From positions 18,614-26,442 of the forward strand of contig NZNL01000075.1 in the NCBI GenBank assembly GCA_002694855.1: a stretch of DNA of 7,829 nucleotides, in the 5' to 3' direction. This DNA is from Gammaproteobacteria bacterium (lineage in GTDB: Bacteria > Pseudomonadota > Gammaproteobacteria > Pseudomonadales > Pseudohongiellaceae). Under the pieces are notes generated by a model. The model was not told the origin of the DNA and did not search any database. It worked only from the letters and a program-made list of their open reading frames with translations. Every line of letters begins with the position of its first letter. Position 1 is the stretch's first letter. Position numbers and translations under genes: made by a program. Below are positions 1 through 6,400 of the stretch, piece by piece.

Positions 1-171
1 GAAGATCAGATCAGTGCTGCACAGCCCAATGATCTAATTGCCATTGAGATGTACTACGAGATGACGGAATTAGTAACCAGGGATCAGGTAGGTAATCTGT
101 TAGACCTCCAGATAGCATTCCCAAGCTTGGAAGATCAGCGGGTCACAATTTACCGACGGATAAATTACTAA
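1..171 (+). CDS. C-terminal 56 residues of an unrecognised protein (partial)
   Basis: Frame 1 is open from the first base and ends at a TAA at 169-171, so this is the 3' end of a gene that starts to the left of the window. The visible tail is acidic in its first half (begins EDQISAAQPNDLIAIEMYYE) and ends in VTIYRRINY. It has no transmembrane segment and no motif I recognise. It is the only real gene on the plus strand and runs head-on into the operon. Other core-assembly genes often flank such operons, so an envelope role is possible, but that is inference from position only. The reading frame is supported by normal amino acid composition and by ending just before the opposing gene's stop codon. 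Confidence 0.6.
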   Translation, partial: EDQISAAQPNDLIAIEMYYEMTELVTRDQVGNLLDLQIAFPSLEDQRVTIYRRINY

Positions 172-182
172 CCGTAAAAGCA

Positions 183-1931
183 TCACCAGATATCTAATTC
201 CTCGCGTTTCGTTACCAATAAGTCTTCCAAGATCATGTAATTGAGATCAGTCCCCATAAACATATTCACTGCATCCTCTGGGGTGCAGGCCAACGGTTCA
301 CCAGGCCGGCTCAACGTGGCATTAATTAACAAGCCATGTCCTGTATTCTCCTTAAAACATTGTAATAACCGATGGAAATCCGGATTGCTGCGCTGATTGA
401 CCACTTGCGCACGGGTGGAGCCATTTTGACAAACAGTCGCCGGATAAAGCTCCCGCCATTTTTTACTTACAGGCAAACTTATACACATGTACTCATCGTG
501 GCTGTCACTAGGCAAAAAATCTTCCGCTGTAGTGTTGAGTACGCTAACCGAAAATGGTCGCCAATGTTCCCGGAACTTGATTTGATGGTTAATCACATTT
601 GCAATGCCTTTCTGGGTGGGATTAGCGAGGATACTGCGATTGCCCAATGCCCTTGGCCCAAATTCCATTCGCCCCCGAAACCATGCAATGACCTGTCCAT
701 TACCGAGTAACTGCGCCGCTTTTTTATGGGGGTCTTGCAGCAATTCCCATTGTGGCTTCTCTCGATGCATGACACAGGCGTCGATACACTGATCATTGTT
801 ATACGACGGCCCTAGATACATGTTATTTACCGGCTCCAATGTCAGGCCTAATCGTCTTACTGCGTGTGCTGCCGCGCCTATAGCTGTGCCTGGGTCACCG
901 CATGCAGGGTGAACAATAAGTTCCTTCACAAAAGGAAGTGCTTTAAGCCTTTGGTTCAAGCGAATATTCATCGCGCCAGTACCGGCAATGGCTAACTTTC
1001 CAGTATCTTCGAGGATATCTTTCAAATAATAGCTCACCAGCCCTGCTACTATGTCCTCGTACAATTTCTGAATTGCAGCGGCATAGTGTACGTAAGGATC
1101 CTCCAACAAATTCCCCTCTCGTCGTGGCCCCAGCATTTCTACAAGCCTTTTGCTAAAATAGTGACCACCAGATTTCGTCTTGTAGCGGCGCAGACCAATT
1201 GTACTGATTAGCTTGTTATTAACCTTAAAGTGCTTGCCATCGAAACTAGCAAGAGAAGAAAGATCATATTTCTCAGGGTCTCCGAAAGACGCAATTCCCA
1301 TGACCTTAAATTCTCCATCCAGAATGTCAAAACCAAGATAATCAGTCAAGGCGGCATACATGCCACAGACTGAATCTGGGTCGTAGAACTGCTTGATTTT
1401 TTGGATGCTGCCATTTTCGCCGCTGCCGATAAAAATATTGGAATATTCACCTTTCGAATCGATACAAACGATTCCCGTTTTTTGTTTCGGTTCGTTAAGG
1501 TAATAACAGCTACTGGCGTGGGCTAATTGATGTTCGACAGTTACAAGCTTTATTGCCGACCTTGAGATATGAAGTTTTTCGAGTAGCCCATTGAGTTCCC
1601 GCAGATAACGGCGAAATCGACGATTGCCGTTAAACAGACTATCGAGACTGCGGTCAGGCGCATACCAATGACGATAAGCATAGTGCCAACGGGCCTTTTT
1701 AAAAAGCGATATCGGTGCGTACGGGATGGCAACCTGATTAACATCCGTGGCTTTCAATCCTGCCATCTGGATGCAGTGCCTTGCCGCAAGGTAGGGTAAT
1801 TCGTCTTTCGCGTGCTTGCGCCGCAGTAAGCGCTCTTCTTCGATAGCTGCAACCAATTTACCATCAACAAATAAAGCAGCTGATGGATCATGGCCAATTG
1901 CTCCTGAGAGCCCAAGAGTAATGAGAGACAT
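183..1931 (-). CDS. wapO: NodU/CmcH-family O-carbamoyltransferase, probable LPS core heptose carbamoylation
   Basis: This 582-residue protein has the two-part architecture of NodU/CmcH/TobZ enzymes, which make carbamoyl-AMP from carbamoyl phosphate and ATP and pass the carbamoyl group to a hydroxyl. The Kae1-like N-terminal part has GLSGAIGHDPSAAL (7-20), EEERLLRRKH (31-40), the metal-site HQLAH (H134, H138), D158 in IDSKGEY, and FDILDGEFKVMGIASFGDP (201-219). The C-terminal part has RMEFGPRALGNRSI (421-434), K452/R454 of IKFRE, TRAQVV (506-511) and INATLSRPGEP (536-546). From memory it is closely similar to P. aeruginosa PA5005, the carbamoyltransferase proposed to modify core heptose, so that substrate is likely but inferred. 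It is cytoplasmic, with no signal peptide. It is last in the operon, 20 bases after the double kinase. The start is ATG with only a weak GGA upstream. Three conserved motifs carry unusual residues (S159 in IDSKGE, AGTGAMN at 316-322, NATLS at 537-541). Family is very sure; substrate and symbol less so. Confidence 0.9.
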   Translation of the reverse strand: MSLITLGLSGAIGHDPSAALFVDGKLVAAIEEERLLRRKHAKDELPYLAARHCIQMAGLKATDVNQVAIPYAPISLFKKARWHYAYRHWYAPDRSLDSLFNGNRRFRRYLRELNGLLEKLHISRSAIKLVTVEHQLAHASSCYYLNEPKQKTGIVCIDSKGEYSNIFIGSGENGSIQKIKQFYDPDSVCGMYAALTDYLGFDILDGEFKVMGIASFGDPEKYDLSSLASFDGKHFKVNNKLISTIGLRRYKTKSGGHYFSKRLVEMLGPRREGNLLEDPYVHYAAAIQKLYEDIVAGLVSYYLKDILEDTGKLAIAGTGAMNIRLNQRLKALPFVKELIVHPACGDPGTAIGAAAHAVRRLGLTLEPVNNMYLGPSYNNDQCIDACVMHREKPQWELLQDPHKKAAQLLGNGQVIAWFRGRMEFGPRALGNRSILANPTQKGIANVINHQIKFREHWRPFSVSVLNTTAEDFLPSDSHDEYMCISLPVSKKWRELYPATVCQNGSTRAQVVNQRSNPDFHRLLQCFKENTGHGLLINATLSRPGEPLACTPEDAVNMFMGTDLNYMILEDLLVTKREELDIW

Positions 1932-1951
1932 TTTTATTGTCCGGGGTTTAA

Positions 1952-3394
1952 TTACCCTATGTGGTTAGTAATCGAGCCAAACACACGTTCAAGTTTCCCA
2001 CCCTGCCAGTTGCGTTGGAAGCGTGACATGTCTTTGTTCGCAGCATCAATAAAACTGGATTTTGATCTGTGACGACGCATAGCATCAAGATCAAGCACAT
2101 ATAGGCCCTGATCGCTAAAAATAAAGTTGGTTGCCTTCATATCGCCATGGCTTATTTTATACTCACTCATTGTACTAAATAATTTCTGAAACGCTTTTAC
2201 TAGAGAATCGATATCAGCCTCTAATTTCCCATCCGTTTCCAGTCGTTCCAATATATTGGGCTCTGCCACTTTTTCCATAAGAAAGAATGCTCTTCGACGA
2301 AATTGCCAGAGCAATCGTTCTTCCAACATAAGATAAGGACGCGGAGTGGCGATACCTAGCATCTCAAGAACCCGACTGTTTCGCCACGAATGGCTGGCCC
2401 GGCTCACTTTGAAGACGCGCGTCAGGCCATGCCAGAAGCTCTTGACATTATAACGCTTGAGTATGAATTCACGGCCACCAATTGTAATTTCGGCAACAGT
2501 ACTGGTATTCCCTGCCTTAAAAAGATTGTTCTCATTGATGAAATTGTCAGGATTCTCGATAAATTTCTCTAATTCCGGTGAATGGATGGTCCTATCGTAG
2601 ACGACAAACCTGTTTGAGTTTTTTACACATCGGGTTACTGTCGTCGAACGAAACAATTTCTTTTCGAATTTAGCGATTCTTATTTCCCTAGCAACACGTA
2701 TGTGCTCATGAAATCCCAAAGTCGCTTGTTGTGTTAATTTAAGCCCTTTTTCTCGATAGTAATCCAGCCATTCATCTACACGGCTATCTCTGCTTACTGG
2801 AAACTGTGCAAAGAAAACCGCTAAATTATGCAGCGCCGTGTCCAAACTGAGACCTTCATCTTCAGCCTTGATATCACCGCCATCAATCAAATAGACCTCT
2901 TCGTTGGCAAGCATGAAGTTTTGCAAGTGTATGTCTTTTTGCCAAATGCCCGCGCGATGGCACTCACCTATCATAGCGAGCGCTAGCTTTGTAATGTTGT
3001 CTCGCCGATCTTCATTACAAGCTTCTTTAAACAGCGAACCCAGGCTGACGCCCTGTTGCAGATAGTCAATGATTAACACCGCCCCTCGTCCATCGGAGGT
3101 GGTTGTTTGGTGCAGGATGTTGGGTGTTAGGATATGGTGTCGCAGAAGTAAGTTAATTCCGCGAACATCTCGCAAAAAATTCCGCTTCCACCATTTAGGC
3201 TGGAAAAATAATTTTATGACAACCGTTGAATTCTGCCAGCTGGAAACCCCGATTAAGCGTTTGCCCGGTATAATCCGGAGTATGGAATCTATTTTGAGCT
3301 TTCGGTCGCCTTCTGTTTTGGCCAACTCCAGATAGAACGGCGTTGGTATATGCCTACCCATCGTGACCAGGTTTGCGCAAGTAAAGTTCTTCAT
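1952..3394 (-). CDS. Tandem-domain LPS core kinase-like protein (InaA/WaaP type, PA5006-like)
   Basis: The 480 residues hold two successive kinase-like folds. Domain 1 (about 35-220) has a candidate ATP lysine K61 in VVIKLF, a catalytic-loop equivalent KDIHLQN (D154, N159) and a metal-site IDGGD (D171). Domain 2 (about 295-445) has K313 in FILKRY, HGDMKATN (D418, N423) and VLDLD (D435). Both halves therefore keep the residues needed for phosphotransfer, although domain 1 has an atypical QKD in place of HRD/HGD. The protein lacks membrane segments and should act in the cytoplasm on nascent core. The likely role is adding phosphate to core heptose beside WaaP; this is inferred from fold and operon position. 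It resembles the long P. aeruginosa PA5006 kinase. The start lies 3 bases after the waaP stop; an AAGGA directly touches the ATG, suggesting coupled translation. M12 is an alternative start without a better ribosome site, and the residues before it fit the family's N-terminus as I remember it. Confidence 0.85.
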   Translation of the reverse strand: MKNFTCANLVTMGRHIPTPFYLELAKTEGDRKLKIDSILRIIPGKRLIGVSSWQNSTVVIKLFFQPKWWKRNFLRDVRGINLLLRHHILTPNILHQTTTSDGRGAVLIIDYLQQGVSLGSLFKEACNEDRRDNITKLALAMIGECHRAGIWQKDIHLQNFMLANEEVYLIDGGDIKAEDEGLSLDTALHNLAVFFAQFPVSRDSRVDEWLDYYREKGLKLTQQATLGFHEHIRVAREIRIAKFEKKLFRSTTVTRCVKNSNRFVVYDRTIHSPELEKFIENPDNFINENNLFKAGNTSTVAEITIGGREFILKRYNVKSFWHGLTRVFKVSRASHSWRNSRVLEMLGIATPRPYLMLEERLLWQFRRRAFFLMEKVAEPNILERLETDGKLEADIDSLVKAFQKLFSTMSEYKISHGDMKATNFIFSDQGLYVLDLDAMRRHRSKSSFIDAANKDMSRFQRNWQGGKLERVFGSITNHIG

Positions 3395-3400
3395 TCCTTA
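3395..3400 (-). promoter_or_regulatory. Shine-Dalgarno-like TAAGGA overlapping the waaP stop codon
   Basis: On the minus strand the junction reads TAAGGAATG: the waaP stop codon TAA forms part of a purine-rich TAAGGA that abuts the ATG of the double kinase with no spacer. Normal spacing is about 5-9 bases, so this would not position a fresh ribosome well. It fits better with termination and re-initiation by ribosomes leaving waaP. This supports translational coupling of the two kinase genes; the mechanism is inferred. Confidence 0.35.
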
Positions 3401-4183
3401 GATCGATGGTCCCAAGTTTTCGTACATGCGTTGCGCTCTCTGCTCAACTCGCTGCCACAAAGCATTATCTCGGGTTAAGCTCATACGCAAACCGCTTGTA
3501 CTGTAGTGCCTAATAAACCGCAGCAAGTCCCTCTTGGTTAGCCCAAGATTCATTGAGGAATAGTAAAGCCCAGCGATGTCTTTGATTATCCAGCGCCTCG
3601 CCAGCTTCGTTTTTACAAGAGCACGATGAAGATCTATCAGGGATAACTTGATGATGCTTATTTGATCCTTATGTAGAAGAAAATGGCAAAGGTAATAATC
3701 ACGATGGCAAACTCCGTTGCGGTGTAAAGTTTTACTAATCCGGGCAATCTCCTTGATTAGTTGCCTGCGTAACCGGGGATCCGGAGGATCTTGTTTCCAG
3801 CTTTTACAAAAGTCTTCGAGGCTAACCGTGTTGCAAAGTTCTTCGGTGATGATAAACGATTCCCGACATGCGGGGTTTATTCCTCGCGACCCATATGCCA
3901 CGGGATTCAGTGTAGCTATATCGAGCTCCTGCAATCGATGGATTGCTCTCCATTCATTTCCAGCACCAACTATTGGCAACCGGAATTGCAAGATATTTTT
4001 AAGAATTTCTGCCCAGCCAACGCCGGTATGCAATTTTGCGAAATAACTCTTGCCGTTAAGGTAAAACTGAAAAGTCTTGCGACTATTAAACTGACGATAA
4101 ATATTGCCTTCCATAGCTCGCAAAGTCTTGAAAGGATCCGCTCCATCAAAACTCTGCGCAAACTCTTCATTCAGATAGAACAT
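3398..4183 (-). CDS. waaP: LPS core heptose I kinase WaaP (RfaP)
   Basis: This 261-residue protein matches WaaP along its whole length, including family size (about 265). WaaP uses ATP to phosphorylate O-4 of the first inner-core heptose in the cytoplasm, a modification important for outer-membrane stability and, in Pseudomonas, viability. Visible hallmarks in order are DPFKTL (16-21), the ATP lysine K50 in GKSYFAK, GWAEILKNILQFRLPIVGAGNEW (56-78) with E77, FIITEEL (110-116), the catalytic loop CHRDYYLCHFLLH (159-171) with D162 at the same number as the E. coli catalytic Asp, the metal-site IDLHRA (D184), and ARRWIIKDIAGLYYSSMNLGLT (195-216). There is no transmembrane segment. It lies 9 bases after waaG and 3 bases before the double kinase. 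The start at 4183 gives the family N-terminus, but no Shine-Dalgarno is visible before it. Function is assigned with high certainty from family identity. Confidence 0.96.
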   Translation of the reverse strand: MFYLNEEFAQSFDGADPFKTLRAMEGNIYRQFNSRKTFQFYLNGKSYFAKLHTGVGWAEILKNILQFRLPIVGAGNEWRAIHRLQELDIATLNPVAYGSRGINPACRESFIITEELCNTVSLEDFCKSWKQDPPDPRLRRQLIKEIARISKTLHRNGVCHRDYYLCHFLLHKDQISIIKLSLIDLHRALVKTKLARRWIIKDIAGLYYSSMNLGLTKRDLLRFIRHYSTSGLRMSLTRDNALWQRVEQRAQRMYENLGPSI

Positions 4184-4192
4184 AACGTTACA

Positions 4193-5320
4193 TCAATCAG
4201 TCTTTTTTGTGAGCTTTTCGATTAAATCTGTAACTGTTTCGGGCAGAGTATAAAGATCCATTTCCTTTCCATACTTCAATCCATTATCAGCCCATGGAGT
4301 TGTACCAAGGTTCTGCATCATATGCAGTAATCGATCATTAAGCTCTTTCTGTCTGAAAGGCTCACTGCATACTTCCCCTGATTGCGCCTTTTCAATGTGA
4401 TAAGAATATCCGCAGCTGGCTGTAGTGAGCACTGGCAAGCCAGCGATAGTTGCTTCGAGCAATACATAACCCGCGCTCTCCAAATAAGCCGGATGCAGAA
4501 GTATATCGGCTCCTGCTAAGAATCTTGGGACATCGTCTCTGCCTGTGAGAATAACAACCTGATTATCTATTCCCAGATTTTTCGCCTGTTTTTTAAACCT
4601 AGCAGATTTATCCTGGCCTATCAGCATGAATTTGGTGACACCGCGGACTTCACTCGGTAATGACGCGATAGCAGTTAGGGATCTGTCTACGCCCTTAACC
4701 TTGAATCCGGATCCAATCTGGAGAACTAATTTCTCATTGTCACTGATTCCATATTGTCTTCGAAATTCACGACGCATTTCAACATTTCGACTATCGATCT
4801 GCCGATCGCGGGAAATGCCTGGAGGCACTTCATGCAGTCGGTGGTCACAACCTGAATAATACTTTTCAAAGGCATAGCGCTGCTGTGGTGAAAGAATAAA
4901 AACCTCAGTACTACTGCTTGCACCAAATACCGCCTCCTCATAGCTTTTGAAGTGGCGATATCTTCCAGTAAACTTGTAATATGCGCGACGCTGAGTTTGT
5001 GCTTTCTCGGCAAAACAAGGATCTGCTGCAAAATAGAAATCCAGTAGGGGCATCTTGCTGAACCCAATGACAGTATGCGGTGCTTTTTCGGCCAGTCTCT
5101 GTTCTACCCATGCTGTGAAGCGTTGATACAATTTTACCCGAGTGCGCGCACGAACAGGCACTTTAATCAAATTGATATATACAGGTATTTCGCCTTGCCA
5201 ACGCAGTGTATAGACATCCAGTTCGTGTCCCCTGTCGCTGCACTCCTTGACGACTCGGAGAAAATCCCGTTGTTGTCCGCCATAGGGGAAATATGAATAA
5301 ATCAAAAAGCTCAACTTCAT
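4193..5320 (-). CDS. waaG: LPS core glycosyltransferase WaaG (GT4, heptose II glucosyltransferase family)
   Basis: A 375-residue GT-B enzyme of the GT4 family, the same length as E. coli WaaG (374). E. coli WaaG transfers glucose from UDP-glucose to heptose II at the membrane; in Pseudomonas-type cores the sugar added can be galactosamine, so the donor here is open. Motifs are FPYGGQQRDF (11-20) with the donor-loop glycines, ELDVYTLRWQGE (33-44), GFSKMPLLDFYFAADPC (86-102), YRHFKSYE (121-128), PPGISRDR (166-173), QIGSGFKVKGVDRS (201-214) with K209, GRDDVPRF (260-267), and HPAYLESAGYVLLEA (276-290), which carries the retaining-enzyme E-x7-E (E281, E289). Relative to the E. coli sequence as I recall it, K9 is Ser, N88 is Ser and R208 is Val; the last position also differs in Pseudomonas. 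It sits 9 bases after waaC and 9 before waaP, with no clear ribosome site. Family certain; exact sugar unproven. Confidence 0.95.
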   Translation of the reverse strand: MKLSFLIYSYFPYGGQQRDFLRVVKECSDRGHELDVYTLRWQGEIPVYINLIKVPVRARTRVKLYQRFTAWVEQRLAEKAPHTVIGFSKMPLLDFYFAADPCFAEKAQTQRRAYYKFTGRYRHFKSYEEAVFGASSSTEVFILSPQQRYAFEKYYSGCDHRLHEVPPGISRDRQIDSRNVEMRREFRRQYGISDNEKLVLQIGSGFKVKGVDRSLTAIASLPSEVRGVTKFMLIGQDKSARFKKQAKNLGIDNQVVILTGRDDVPRFLAGADILLHPAYLESAGYVLLEATIAGLPVLTTASCGYSYHIEKAQSGEVCSEPFRQKELNDRLLHMMQNLGTTPWADNGLKYGKEMDLYTLPETVTDLIEKLTKKTD

Positions 5321-5329
5321 CAGCGTTTG

Positions 5330-6388
5330 TTATTCTTGCAGCAGGTTTTCGAATTGTTGCCAGACATTCTCCGGTTTATGGGATGAAAAACAAGGAGGGA
5401 TTACTGCATATTTTTGGCCCTCGAATTTTCCGGTAACACCAGGACCAGAGTAGCCGCAAGTCTTCATGACACAAGGCGCACACTTAAAATTAGAATTAAC
5501 GTGTAACTGTTTTGCACCATAAGTGCCAGACAACTCCGGATTTGTTGGTCCATAAAGTGATAACGTGGGCTTTGCTAGCGCCGCCGCCAAGTGCCCTAGC
5601 CCAGTGTCAACTGAAATTACACCGCTAGATGCATTAATTTTTTGGGCTAGCCCAGATAATGATTGCTTATCCAATACAGTTATCTGTTCATTACCCTCGC
5701 TAATGAATTCAGCTCTTCGTAGCTCCCTCGGATTTCCCCAAGGGAGTAACACACGATATCCCGAATCTGTTGCAATATGTGCGAGGTGGCGCCAGTAATG
5801 CTCTGGCCAATGCTTGGTTGCCCAAGTCGTGCCATGAAGAAACACCACTTGCTTTCTACCAGTTGCGGGATGCCCTCCGGAAATACGGTCTATATCGATA
5901 CCATAATCAACAACACTCTTATCGTAGTTATACTTCAGTGCTCTGGAAAACAATTGCCTAACCCGATCAACAGCATGCTCGGTCCTAGGTACCGAATAAA
6001 CCTTATTATAAAAGAGAGTCGCAAGTGGTTCGCGAATCGTCCGGTTGTTTAATCCAATGGTTAGCCCTCGGGATAAGCGGCTAATTATGCCGCTTTTGAT
6101 TAGACCCTGGGCATCAATTACCAGGTCGTAGTGGACAGCCTGTAGAGCGCGCTTAAAAGCCTTGAACTCGTGGTTAATATAGGTCTTGAAGACATTGCGT
6201 CGCCAGCGCCTGATCGCTACCGGTATAACCTGGTTCACTGCTGGATGCCATCCTGGCACTTCAACGAAGTTTTCTTCGACCACCCAATCAAAAACGAGGC
6301 TTCTGTGCGCCAGGTGCGCATCTGTCACAGCTGGGAGCGTATGAATAATATCTCCTAAAGAGGAGACTTTAATGATTAGTACGCGCAT
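5330..6388 (-). CDS. waaC: ADP-heptose:LPS heptosyltransferase I (WaaC)
   Basis: This 352-residue GT9 enzyme transfers L-glycero-D-manno-heptose from ADP-heptose to Kdo2-lipid A, the first heptose of the inner core, at the cytoplasmic face of the inner membrane. It begins MRVLIIKVSSLGDIIHTLPA, with the catalytic D13. It continues with FDWVVEENF (33-41), HPAVNQVIPVAIRRWRR (48-64), VIDAQGLIKS (90-99), REPLATLFYN (119-128), FLHGTTWATKHWP (183-195) with T187/T188 and K192, LPWGNP (215-220), VDTGLGHLAAAL (260-271) with D261 and H266, and YGPTNPELSG (279-288). These residue numbers agree with the E. coli enzyme. The C-terminus adds a Cys segment, CAPCVMKTC (303-311) plus PPC at 331-333, not present in E. 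coli WaaC. It lies 12 bases after waaF; the sequence before ATG is ACAGAAAA, a poor ribosome site. Confidence in function is very high. Confidence 0.97.
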   Translation of the reverse strand: MRVLIIKVSSLGDIIHTLPAVTDAHLAHRSLVFDWVVEENFVEVPGWHPAVNQVIPVAIRRWRRNVFKTYINHEFKAFKRALQAVHYDLVIDAQGLIKSGIISRLSRGLTIGLNNRTIREPLATLFYNKVYSVPRTEHAVDRVRQLFSRALKYNYDKSVVDYGIDIDRISGGHPATGRKQVVFLHGTTWATKHWPEHYWRHLAHIATDSGYRVLLPWGNPRELRRAEFISEGNEQITVLDKQSLSGLAQKINASSGVISVDTGLGHLAAALAKPTLSLYGPTNPELSGTYGAKQLHVNSNFKCAPCVMKTCGYSGPGVTGKFEGQKYAVIPPCFSSHKPENVWQQFENLLQE

Positions 6389-6400
6389 TTTTCTGTAAAG

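Noticed and set aside
172..260. Bidirectional intrinsic terminator between the convergent genes
   Set aside because: No stem-loop with a T-run is visible there.
372..796. Several short open frames on both strands inside the carbamoyltransferase region
   Set aside because: The carbamoyltransferase frame carries all family motifs over the whole stretch; the others are out-of-frame by-products.
3791..4225. 144-residue plus-strand open frame across waaP
   Set aside because: It lies fully antisense to waaP and its junction with waaG, both strongly identified, and its translation shows no family motif or plausible start region. It is an antisense shadow.
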